A stretch of DNA of 64,000 nt from NCBI RefSeq assembly GCF_006980715.1, contig NZ_SBHN01000004.1, positions 1,353 to 65,352 of the forward strand, written 5' to 3'. Shown here in pieces: positions 8,744 to 16,775 of this stretch. The notes under the pieces were generated by a model. That model saw only the letters and a list, made by a program, of their open reading frames with translations, had not been told where the DNA came from and searched no databases. Position 1 is the stretch's first letter, and the number at the start of each line of letters is the position of its first letter. Both the position numbers and the translations under genes were made by a program. The DNA is from Telmatospirillum sp. J64-1 (GTDB lineage: Bacteria; Pseudomonadota; Alphaproteobacteria; Rhodospirillales; Magnetospirillaceae).

Positions 8744-10036
8744 ATGACCGACCAGGCCAAGCGGCGCTACACGCCATTCCGCCTCAATCTCGAACAGCAG
8801 AAAAAGCGGGCAAAAGAGCTTCTGCGGGGCCTTCGCGAGGAAGACCCCTCGGCCCTGGCGCGCCTTGCCGCCCATCACCCCCAAGCTGCCATCCGCGCTC
8901 CCGCGACGATGCTGCTTGCGGATGCGCAGCTCGTCATCGCGCGCGAATTGGGCAGCCCAAGCTGGCCCCGGCTCCGCGCCCATGTCACCGAGATGGAGCG
9001 GATGCGCGCCGCCATCGACCGCAAGCCTTCCGCCCCGGACGGCGCCTTGCGGACGCTCCACATCCGCTGCGGCTCCGACATCCGCCAGACCTTGACCGAG
9101 GCCGGTTTTGTCGGCGACTTCCTGGAACATTCCGATCCCTATTGCCAGGGACCGCTGCCCGAGGAAGGGGATTTCCTGTCCATCCGGGCGCGCTTCATCG
9201 CCGCCGCCTATGGCGAGGTGATGGATCTTCCGGAAGCATCCGTGGCGGCGAAGCTGCGCCGGGAGGCGGAAACCCTGGCGCAGGCCGCCGGCATCTACGA
9301 CCGGGTGGTCCTGTGGTGCGAGCATGACAGCTACGACCAGCTGACCCTGGCGCGTTGCCTCGCACAATTCGCGCAGACGGGAAAACCCGCCGTCCTTGAA
9401 CTCGTCTCGATCAACCATTTTCCGGGGGCCGCGCGCTTCATCGGTCTTGGGCAACTGCCGCCCGAAGCGCTGCGGATGTTGTGGGAGAGGCGGCATCCTC
9501 TCTCGCCAAGCGACCTGGAGACTGGCCGTCAGGTCTGGGAGGCGCTGCGCCGGGCCGATCCAAGCGCCTTGGCAGCCATTGCATGCTCGTCCCTGGACAG
9601 CCTGCCCGACCTGCCGCACGCCCTGCTGCGGCATCTGCGGGAACTGCCCTGGACCACGGACGGTCTTTCCCTGACGGCACGCCTGACCCTTCAGTTGATC
9701 GAGTCCGAAAGCCTGACCGTCGAGCAGGCCTTCTCGCGGCTGATGCGCGAGCGCGAGCCGCTGCCCTGGCTGGGGGATGTCATGTTCCTGGCCGTGATTC
9801 GGGCCATGGCCCGGGCGCAGGAGCCGCCCTTTGTCCTTCCCGATCCGGCAGCGGCGGACAAGCCCTGGCCGCAATGGCGGCTGGAGATCACCGAGGCGGG
9901 ACTCGCGGTGCTGCGGGGTGAACGGGACTGGCTGTCCCTGGGACCGCCGGAACGCTGGGTGGGGGGCGTCCGTATCCTTCCGGGGGCGACACACTGGCGC
10001 TGGGACGAAAGCGGGAAGCGCCCCCTGCGCATGTGA
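8744..10036 (+). CDS. DUF1835 domain-containing protein
   Basis: A protein of 430 aa with AAAAGGGA before the ATG. Residues 1-80 are a helical, lysine/arginine-rich leader (YTPFRLNLEQQKKRAKELLR) seen in several proteins of this type. The DUF1835 domain starts near residue 104 (TLHIRCGSDIRQTL) and includes 'VVLWCEHDSYDQLTLARCLA', followed by the associated DUF3658-like C-terminal region. The family is uncharacterised. It is transcribed alone. Confidence 0.82.
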   Translation: MTDQAKRRYTPFRLNLEQQKKRAKELLRGLREEDPSALARLAAHHPQAAIRAPATMLLADAQLVIARELGSPSWPRLRAHVTEMERMRAAIDRKPSAPDGALRTLHIRCGSDIRQTLTEAGFVGDFLEHSDPYCQGPLPEEGDFLSIRARFIAAAYGEVMDLPEASVAAKLRREAETLAQAAGIYDRVVLWCEHDSYDQLTLARCLAQFAQTGKPAVLELVSINHFPGAARFIGLGQLPPEALRMLWERRHPLSPSDLETGRQVWEALRRADPSALAAIACSSLDSLPDLPHALLRHLRELPWTTDGLSLTARLTLQLIESESLTVEQAFSRLMREREPLPWLGDVMFLAVIRAMARAQEPPFVLPDPAAADKPWPQWRLEITEAGLAVLRGERDWLSLGPPERWVGGVRILPGATHWRWDESGKRPLRM

Positions 10037-10169
10037 GACGCAAGCGGCGGCACATCCGCTGTCGCAAATATTTCACGGAACCATCCACGCGGCTTCTGGC
10101 GGCACCGGGGCGATAGCGGTTATTGTCCCGCCTCGACAGGCACTTCCAGGTGATGCGAGTTCCGTTCGG

Positions 10170-11840
10170 ATGGATATCGTAGTTGAGATCTTGGGCGGGC
10201 TCGGCCTGTTCTTTATCGGCGTCAAGCTGATCGGGGCCAATCTGCAGCAGATGAGCGGACGGCGGCTGCGCAGCGCCGTCGCCCGCACGACCCGGCGTCC
10301 GGCCGCCGCCGCCCTGATCGGCACCGCTGCCGGTGCCCTGACCCAAAGCACCAGTGCCGTCACCTTCGTCGCCGTCAACATGGTCACGGCGGGGCTGATC
10401 GAAGCCCGGCGGTCGGTCCCGCTGGTGATCTGGGCCAATGTCGGTACCGCCGCCCTGGTGATGCTGGCGACGCTGAACATCCATCTGATGATCCTCGCCT
10501 TGCTGGGCATCGTCGGCGCCCTTTACTATTTCGGCCTGGACCGCTCGGCCCGCTGGCGCCATGCCGTCGGCGCCCTGCTCGGCCTCGCCCTGCTGTTCCT
10601 CGGCCTGGACATGGTCAAGGCCAGCGCCGCGCCCCTGCGCGAGATGGAAGAGGTGCGCGACGTCATCGCCTTCACCGCCGGTTCGGGCCTGCTGGCCTTC
10701 CTGGCCGGGGCGGTGCTGACGCTGATTGCGCAATCCTCGGCCACCGTGTCGGTGGTCGCCGTCGCCATGGTCTCGGTGGGCCTGCTGACGAGCGAACAGA
10801 CCGTCCTGCTGATCTATGGCGCCGGTGTCGGTTCCGGCCTCTCCATCCGGCTGCTGGGCTCCAATCTCAGCGGCACCGCGCGGCAGTTGGTCGAATTGCA
10901 ACTGATCAACAAGCTGATCGGCGCGGCCATCCTGGTGCCGCTCTTCCTGATCGAGCATTCCTTCGGCCTGCCCCTGCTCCAGACAGCCGTCGCCACGCTG
11001 GCCGACAATTCTGCCGCCCAGGCGGCATGGCATTACCTGATCTATCAGCTTGTCGCCGCACTGGCCGTGTCCGCCATCACGGGGCCGCTGTTCCGCATGG
11101 TCGAACGCTGGCGTCCACCGACCGCCGCCGAGGAATTGTCGCGGCCGCAGTATCTGTATGAAGCCGCGCTGGCCGAACCGGAAACGGCCCTCGACCTCGT
11201 CCTGCGCGAACAAGGCCGGTTGCTGGGCTATCTCTCCGATTCCCTCGACACCATCCGCCCCGAAATGGCGGGACGGACGGCCACGCCGCATGCCGCCCTC
11301 GACAAGGCCGGACGGGCACTGGGGGCGGAGATCCATGCCTTCATCGGCGCTGCCTTAGCCGGGGGCCTCGTCGGCCACGGCCTAGACAAGGCGATCCGGG
11401 CGCAGAACAGGATGACCCTGCTGTCGGAATTGCAGGAAAGCGTCGGCGAATTGGTGATGGTGCTGGACCGGGCCGACATCCCGAAAGATTTGTCCCCGCT
11501 GGCCCATGGCCTAGTGGAAAGCGCCCATCTGGTGGTCGAAACGCTACGCGACGAGGCCCGGGCCTTCGATCCGGTGGGGCATTCCCTGCTGCTTTCCCTG
11601 ACTGCCGACCGCAGCGACATGATGGACCGCATCCGCAAGTCGATGACGACCCGTACCGCCGCGCTGTCACCCCGGGACCAGGACCTGCTGTTCACCATCA
11701 CCACCCTTTTCGAGCGTGTGGTCTGGCTGGTGCGCCGCTACGCCATGCAGATGGATGCCAATGACGGCATGGTGGACGAAACGGTCCCCCAGGCGGCCCC
11801 TGCGCAGGAGGATGCGCTCAAGGCCGGGGCGTTCAACTGA
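10170..11840 (+). CDS. Na/Pi cotransporter family protein with PhoU-like tail
   Basis: A protein of 556 aa. Two inverted membrane repeats carry the signature Q-S-S/T sequences 'ALTQSTSAVTFVAVNMV' and 'LIAQSSATVSVVAVAMVSVG', as in NptA/YjbB-type phosphate carriers. The C-terminal third (after about residue 330) is cytoplasmic and helical, like PhoU. The ATG at 10170 begins MDIVVEILGGLGLFFIGVKL, the family N-terminus; the longer open frame overlaps the upstream gene and is rejected. No good Shine-Dalgarno is visible. The direction of phosphate movement is uncertain. Confidence 0.9.
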   Translation: MDIVVEILGGLGLFFIGVKLIGANLQQMSGRRLRSAVARTTRRPAAAALIGTAAGALTQSTSAVTFVAVNMVTAGLIEARRSVPLVIWANVGTAALVMLATLNIHLMILALLGIVGALYYFGLDRSARWRHAVGALLGLALLFLGLDMVKASAAPLREMEEVRDVIAFTAGSGLLAFLAGAVLTLIAQSSATVSVVAVAMVSVGLLTSEQTVLLIYGAGVGSGLSIRLLGSNLSGTARQLVELQLINKLIGAAILVPLFLIEHSFGLPLLQTAVATLADNSAAQAAWHYLIYQLVAALAVSAITGPLFRMVERWRPPTAAEELSRPQYLYEAALAEPETALDLVLREQGRLLGYLSDSLDTIRPEMAGRTATPHAALDKAGRALGAEIHAFIGAALAGGLVGHGLDKAIRAQNRMTLLSELQESVGELVMVLDRADIPKDLSPLAHGLVESAHLVVETLRDEARAFDPVGHSLLLSLTADRSDMMDRIRKSMTTRTAALSPRDQDLLFTITTLFERVVWLVRRYAMQMDANDGMVDETVPQAAPAQEDALKAGAFN

Positions 11841-11880
11841 AGGCTTTCAGCCTCGGAATGCTGGCAAACCTCTCTTTCCT

Positions 11881-11985
11881 CGTCACTCCCGCGAAAGCGG
11901 GAGTCCATGGAGCCGCTTCATCCATATTAAGCGGCTGATATCTTCACGATTCCCAGCATGGACCCCCGCCTTCGCGGGGGTGACG
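11881..11985. repeat. Paired REP elements in inverted orientation (REPIN-like)
   Basis: The left unit CGTCACTCCCGCGAAAGCGG and the reverse complement of the right unit, CGTCACCCCCGCGAAGGCGG, are nearly the same sequence, continuing into GTCCATG in both. Each forms its own hairpin. The pair lies between convergent genes (Na/Pi carrier and DedA). The left core matches the palindrome at 8441-8464. Confidence 0.85.
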
Positions 11986-12028
11986 TTTTTCTGCGGACGG
12001 CATCGGCTTTGTCAGCAGTCTGAGGCTT

Positions 12029-12646
12029 TCAGCCCTCGGCGTTGGCCGAAGCCGTTTCGGCGGTTTCCGCCATGTCCGCTTGCTCTTCTTGCCGCCGCTT
12101 GCGGGCCTTGTAGCGGTTGCGCAGCCAGGACAGCCCCCCTGCGACGAGGGCCAGTCCGCCCAGGCCGAACAGCACGTCGGTCTGATGCTCGCCCAGGAAT
12201 TTCTCCAGGGCATGCCCGAAATAATAGCCGCCGAAGGCGAAAGCCGCCGCCCAGACCATTGCCGCAAGGAGGTTCAGTCCCCCGAACCGCAGCCGCGAGA
12301 CGCCGCTCATGCCGATCACGAAGGGGCTGACATTACGCACGCCGTAAAGGAAGCGGAAGGACAGGATGAAGGCCGTCTCGTATTTCCGCAGGATGCGGAA
12401 GACCCAATCCACGCGCTTGCGCATGTTCGGCCAGCGTTCCAGCAAGGGCGTGCCGTAGCGCCGGCCGATGTAATAATAAAGCTGGTCGCCGCAGAAGGTG
12501 CCGGCGATGGCGCTCGCCATCACCAGGGAAATGTCCATGTATCCCTGATAAGCCGCGATCCCGGCCAGGATCACCACCGTCTCGCCTTCCAGGAAGGTCA
12601 GGCCGATAATGCCCAGGTAGCCCCAAGTACTGAGAAATTCCTGCAC
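12029..12646 (-). CDS. DedA family membrane protein
   Basis: A protein of 205 aa with a VTT/SNARE-associated domain: GYLGIIGLTFLEGETVVILAG, then the conserved 'GDQLYYYIGRRYG' and 'FLYGVRNVSPFVIGMS'. DedA proteins affect envelope integrity, and several act as lipid-carrier flippases. There are four to five hydrophobic segments and a charged C-terminal tail. It is monocistronic as far as can be seen. Confidence 0.9.
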   Translation of the reverse strand: MQEFLSTWGYLGIIGLTFLEGETVVILAGIAAYQGYMDISLVMASAIAGTFCGDQLYYYIGRRYGTPLLERWPNMRKRVDWVFRILRKYETAFILSFRFLYGVRNVSPFVIGMSGVSRLRFGGLNLLAAMVWAAAFAFGGYYFGHALEKFLGEHQTDVLFGLGGLALVAGGLSWLRNRYKARKRRQEEQADMAETAETASANAEG

Positions 12647-12748
12647 CCTGCTACCCAGCCCGGTGGTTTGCGTGAAGACAGTGGAGAGTCAATCCGCTAA
12701 CTCGGTCGCCGTCAACAGCGGATGCGGCCAAGTCCCGCCCTCCCGTAT

Positions 12749-13834
12749 TCAGGTAATGGGGAACAGCCGGTTGACGTGGCCCATCTTGCGGCCGGGCCGG
12801 GCTTCGGCCTTGCCGTAAAGATGCAGTTTGGCCCCCGGTTCCTGCAACAGGGCGGGCCAGGACTCCACTTCGTCGCCGATCAGATTCTTCATGATGGCGT
12901 TGGAATGGCGTTCGGGCGAACCCAGCGGCAGGCCGCAGACAGCGCGGACGAATTGCTCGAACTGGTCGGTCAGGCAGGCATCCATGGTCCAATGGCCGGA
13001 ATTGTGCGGCCGCGGGGCCATCTCGTTGACCAGCAGATGCCCGCTCTTCGTCACGAACATCTCGACCGCCAGCAGCCCCACCAGTTCCAGCGATTCGGCG
13101 GCCTTGCGGGCGATGCCGATGGCCTGCTCGGCCAAGGACTCGGAAATGGGCGCGGGCGCCAGGGTGGTATCGAGGATGTGGTTGACGTGGCGGTTCTCGA
13201 CCGGATCGAAACAGGCCCAGGCGCCGTCCAGGCCGCGCGCCACGATCACCGAGACCTCGCGCTCGAAATGGATGAAGCCTTCCAGCACCGCCACATCGGT
13301 CTTGAGCGAGGCCCAGGCTTCCGCCAGATCGGTGCCGTCGGTGATCTTCACCTGCCCCTTGCCGTCATAGCCCAGCCGCGTCGTCTTCAGCACGCTGGGG
13401 CGGCCCAGGTCGGCAACGGCGGCTGCCAGGGAGTCGGGGCCGGTGACTTCGCGCCAAGGGGCGGTCTCGATCCCCAAACCGTTGAAGAAGCGTTTCTCGG
13501 CCAGCCGGTCCTGGGCCGTCTCCAGCACGTTCCAGCCGGGCCGCACGGCCACGTGCTCGGCCAGCAGGCGCACGCTCTCGGCGGGAATATTCTCGAATTC
13601 GAAGGTCACCACATCGACGGAGGAGGCGAAGGCCTCCAGCGCGGCGCGGTCGGTATACTCGGCCACGGTACAGGCGTGTGAAACCTGCTCGGCGGGGCCC
13701 TCCCTCTCGGGGGTGAAGATATGGCAGCGATAGCCCAGGCGGGCGGCAGCCAAGGCGGTCATGCGGCCCAACTGGCCGCCGCCGATGATGCCGATGGTGC
13801 TGCCCGGCGGCAGCATGGTCACAGGAGTGTTCAC
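12749..13834 (-). CDS. purK: 5-(carboxyamino)imidazole ribonucleotide synthase
   Basis: A protein of 361 aa of the ATP-grasp family. It carboxylates AIR to N5-CAIR in purine synthesis. The N-terminus reads [20 protein letters not shown], and the ATP-grasp and '[14 protein letters not shown]' motifs are intact. The best start is GTG 13834, whose GTGA overlaps the purE stop; an ATG at 13816 is the alternative but has no ribosome site. Translation is probably coupled to purE. Confidence 0.94.
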   Translation of the reverse strand: MNTPVTMLPPGSTIGIIGGGQLGRMTALAAARLGYRCHIFTPEREGPAEQVSHACTVAEYTDRAALEAFASSVDVVTFEFENIPAESVRLLAEHVAVRPGWNVLETAQDRLAEKRFFNGLGIETAPWREVTGPDSLAAAVADLGRPSVLKTTRLGYDGKGQVKITDGTDLAEAWASLKTDVAVLEGFIHFEREVSVIVARGLDGAWACFDPVENRHVNHILDTTLAPAPISESLAEQAIGIARKAAESLELVGLLAVEMFVTKSGHLLVNEMAPRPHNSGHWTMDACLTDQFEQFVRAVCGLPLGSPERHSNAIMKNLIGDEVESWPALLQEPGAKLHLYGKAEARPGRKMGHVNRLFPIT

Positions 13835-14319
13835 TTGTCTTCCGGGGTTTCGGCCACGGCGGCGGTCTGCCGCTCGCGCCATTCATCCAGTTTCAGGGCC
13901 ACCGCCGGGTCGTTCAGGGCGATCACCGAACCGGCCAGCAAGGCGGCGTTGATGGCCCCGGCCTTGCCGATCGCCAGCGTTCCCACCGGCACGCCGCCCG
14001 GCATCTGGACGATGGAAAGCAGGCTGTCCATGCCCTTCAGGGCCTTGCTTTCGACCGGCACGCCGAAGACCGGCAGCGGCGTCATCGAAGCGCACATGCC
14101 CGGCAGATGGGCGGCCCCGCCGGCCCCGGCGATGATCACCTTGAGGCCGCGCCCGCGGGCGCTGGTGGCGTAATCGTAAAGCCGCTGGGGCGTACGGTGG
14201 GCCGAAACGATCTTGGTTTCGAAGGCGACGCCGAGCTGTTGCAGCGTCTCGGCGGCATGGCGCATGGTTTCCCAGTCGGATTGACTGCCCATGATGATGC
14301 CGACGACCGGGTTTTCCAT
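13831..14319 (-). CDS. purE: N5-carboxyaminoimidazole ribonucleotide mutase
   Basis: A protein of 162 aa that converts N5-CAIR to CAIR, the step after PurK. The class I motifs are present: '[13 protein letters not shown]', 'SAHRTP' with the catalytic His, and '[13 protein letters not shown]'. It is first in the purE-purK operon and overlaps purK by four bases. Confidence 0.96.
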   Translation of the reverse strand: MENPVVGIIMGSQSDWETMRHAAETLQQLGVAFETKIVSAHRTPQRLYDYATSARGRGLKVIIAGAGGAAHLPGMCASMTPLPVFGVPVESKALKGMDSLLSIVQMPGGVPVGTLAIGKAGAINAALLAGSVIALNDPAVALKLDEWRERQTAAVAETPEDK

Positions 14320-14447
14320 GCTAATTCGCCCCTTCCTGCGGAGAAGGCTCGGGATTATAGGCCGGGTGCGTCACCACGCAAGAAAAACCCCTCTGCGGCG
14401 GCAGAAACAGGCACTATATTCCGGAAGATAGGGATCAAGGATCGCCC

Positions 14448-14687
14448 TCAGGCGATGATATCGGGTACCAGTTGGTCCTCGATGCGTGCGATCAGGTCCT
14501 TCAGTGCCAGCTTGCGCTTTTTCAGACGCTGAATCTGAAGCTGGTCGATAGGGTGGGTCTCGACCAGGCGCGAGATCACGTCGTCGAGATCCCGGTGCTC
14601 CATACGCAACTCGGCAAGTTTGCGTCGCAATTCTTCGGTGTTGTTGTCGATCATCGCCGCACTGTCGGATGTTTGTGCGATTGACAT
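14448..14687 (-). CDS. YdcH family (DUF465) small protein
   Basis: A protein of 79 aa, almost entirely coiled-coil: 'ELRRKLAELRMEHRDLDDVI' and 'IQRLKKRKLALKDLIARIED' match the YdcH family. Function is unknown. The ATG at 14687 or the internal ATG at codon 12 could be the start; neither has a clear Shine-Dalgarno. It is divergent from the phosphofructokinase gene, with 84 bp between them. Confidence 0.85.
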   Translation of the reverse strand: MSIAQTSDSAAMIDNNTEELRRKLAELRMEHRDLDDVISRLVETHPIDQLQIQRLKKRKLALKDLIARIEDQLVPDIIA

Positions 14688-14771
14688 TATCAGAAACCGT
14701 TCCAAAACGGTATGACTGATGGCAGGGGGCGCCCCAAAGGCCGTAAAACTGTAACAGCGGAAGGGATTGTC

Positions 14772-15908
14772 ATGGCGGATAAAAAGCGCATAGGCATTCT
14801 GACGAGCGGCGGCGATTGCGCCGGCCTGAACGCGGCGATACGCGCCGTCGTGCATCGGGCGATCCGCACCTACGGCTGGGAAGTCTATGGCATCCGGGAC
14901 GGTTCCCTGGGCCTGATGCGCCGCCCCCTGGAATTCGAGAAGCTGGACCTGCGGCTGTTCACCGGCAATATCCTGCGCATGGGCGGCACCATCCTGGGCA
15001 CCACCAACAAGGGCGATCCCTTCGCCTTTCCCATGCCCGACGGCACCCGCAAGGACATGTCCCAGGATTTCGTGGACGGCGTGAAGGAATTGGGGCTGGA
15101 CGCGCTGATCGTCATCGGCGGCGACGGCAGCATGCGCATCCTGCGCCAACTTTGCCAGCGCGGCGGCATCCAGATGGTCGGCATCCCCAAGACCATCGAT
15201 AACGACGTCCACCTGACCGAATATTCCATCGGCTTCACCACCGCCGTGAACGTGGCGGTCGAGGCGCTGGACCGCTTGCAGCCCACGGCGGCCAGCCATC
15301 ACCGCGTCATGATCCTGGAAGTGATGGGCCGCGACGCCGGGCACATCGCCCTGAATTCCGGCATCGCCGGCGGCGCCGACGTGGTGCTGATCCCCGAGAT
15401 CCCCTACACCCTGGACGGCATCGTCAAGAAGCTGAACGAGGTCCGCGACGAGGGCCGCAACCATGCCCTGGTGGTGGTCGCCGAGGGCGTGAAGACCGAG
15501 GACGGGCAGAAGGTGACGCTGACCTGGAAAGGCGGCGAATCCCGCTATGGCGGCATCGGACACTGGCTGTCGGACCGCCTCGCCACGCTGGTCCAGGCCG
15601 AAACCCGCGTCACCGTACTGGGCCATGTGCAGCGCGGCGGCATGCCCTCGATGCGCGACCGCCTGATCGGCTCGGCCTTCGGCGTTCATGCCGTCGATCT
15701 GCTGGCCGCGGGCAAGGTGGACCGCATGGTGGCTTGGCAGAATCGCGGCGTGGTGGACGTGCCCATCGACGACGTGGTCGGCGTCTATCGCTGCGTTGAT
15801 CCCGACGGGCCGCTGGTCACCACCGCCGAAGGGGTCGGCATCTATGTCGGCGACCGCCAGGCCGCGCAAAGCCACCGCCAGCGGCCGGACGTGAAGGTCG
15901 GGGAATAA
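14772..15908 (+). CDS. pfkA: 6-phosphofructokinase
   Basis: A protein of 378 aa that phosphorylates fructose 6-phosphate. The motifs are 'ILTSGGDCAGLNAAIRA', 'IGGDGSMRI' and 'GIPKTIDNDV'. Gly119 in GGDGS is the residue that in most studies marks ATP use. Lys140 in PKTIDND is the residue typical of pyrophosphate-dependent and long-type enzymes. The pairing resembles the so-called group III/B2 lineage. ATP is the more likely donor, but this needs an assay. The start at 14772 follows GGAAGGGA. Confidence 0.93.
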   Translation: MADKKRIGILTSGGDCAGLNAAIRAVVHRAIRTYGWEVYGIRDGSLGLMRRPLEFEKLDLRLFTGNILRMGGTILGTTNKGDPFAFPMPDGTRKDMSQDFVDGVKELGLDALIVIGGDGSMRILRQLCQRGGIQMVGIPKTIDNDVHLTEYSIGFTTAVNVAVEALDRLQPTAASHHRVMILEVMGRDAGHIALNSGIAGGADVVLIPEIPYTLDGIVKKLNEVRDEGRNHALVVVAEGVKTEDGQKVTLTWKGGESRYGGIGHWLSDRLATLVQAETRVTVLGHVQRGGMPSMRDRLIGSAFGVHAVDLLAAGKVDRMVAWQNRGVVDVPIDDVVGVYRCVDPDGPLVTTAEGVGIYVGDRQAAQSHRQRPDVKVGE

Positions 15909-15943
15909 GGGCAGGAGGCGGGAACAGGGGGCCCGCCGTCTTC

Positions 15944-16717
15944 CTACGCCTTGCCGCAGGCGACGAAATGGGGATTGCGGAAGCCGTCCTTGCCATAGAG
16001 CAGGGGCGCCCCGCCCAGCTCGACCACGGTGCCCCCGGCCGCGGCCAGCACGGCATGACCGGCGGCGGTGTCCCATTCCATGGTCGGCCCGAAACGCGGA
16101 TAGAGGTCCGCCTCTCCCGCCGCCAGCAGACAGAATTTCAGCGACGACCCCGCCGCCACCTGGCGAGCCACCGGACGTCCGGCCAGGAAGCGTTCCATGG
16201 CCTGCGGATCGCCATGCGAGCGCGAGCCCACCACCGTCAGCCCTTCCGGCGGTACCGCGCGCACCGAAATGCCGCGCCGCCCCTGCCCGTCCTCGGCGAA
16301 GGCCGCACCATTCGCCCCGGCGAACAGCCGCCCCAGGGCGGGGGCGAAGACCACCCCCAGGACCGGACGGCCCTGTTCGATCAGGGCGATGTTGACGGTG
16401 AACTCGCCGTTGCGGGAGATGAATTCCTTTGTGCCGTCCAGCGGATCGACCAGCCAAAAGCGCCCGCCCGAGATATCGGGGCGAGCCCCCGCCGCCATCG
16501 CTTCCTCGGCGACCGCCGGAATATCCGGGGCCAGTTCCGCCAGCCCGGCCAGGATCACCGCCTCGGCGCGCTGGTCGGCCTCGGTCACCGGCGAATCGTC
16601 GCCCTTGCGTTCGACGGAGAAGTCCTGGGCGTAGATTTCCATGATCTCGTCCCCTGCGCGGCGGGCGAGGGCGCAAAGCTTGTTTAAGGAAAGGGCGGCA
16701 GCGGTGGTGGTCGTCAT
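15944..16717 (-). CDS. cysQ: 3'(2'),5'-bisphosphate nucleotidase
   Basis: A protein of 257 aa of the inositol monophosphatase superfamily. CysQ removes the 3'-phosphate of PAP, a by-product of sulfate assimilation. The metal-site motifs are 'DSPVTEADQRAE', 'WLVDPLDGTKEFI' and C-terminal 'EWDTAAGHAVLAAAGG'. The ATG at 16717 follows AGGAG. Its stop lies 35 bp from the stop of the convergent pfk gene. No sulfate-assimilation genes are nearby. Confidence 0.92.
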   Translation of the reverse strand: MTTTTAAALSLNKLCALARRAGDEIMEIYAQDFSVERKGDDSPVTEADQRAEAVILAGLAELAPDIPAVAEEAMAAGARPDISGGRFWLVDPLDGTKEFISRNGEFTVNIALIEQGRPVLGVVFAPALGRLFAGANGAAFAEDGQGRRGISVRAVPPEGLTVVGSRSHGDPQAMERFLAGRPVARQVAAGSSLKFCLLAAGEADLYPRFGPTMEWDTAAGHAVLAAAGGTVVELGGAPLLYGKDGFRNPHFVACGKA

Positions 16718-16775
16718 GATGGCTCGGCTCCTGATTGGCGCCACCATACCCAGCTTGGAAGGATGAGGCGAGCCT

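Noticed and set aside
9831-10169. N-terminal extension of the Na/Pi carrier
   Set aside because: It overlaps the DUF1835 gene in another frame and adds non-family sequence; the conserved N-terminus starts at 10170.
14688-16676. Long upstream extension of the YdcH frame
   Set aside because: It runs antisense through phosphofructokinase and overlaps cysQ in another frame; the family protein is only the last 79 codons.
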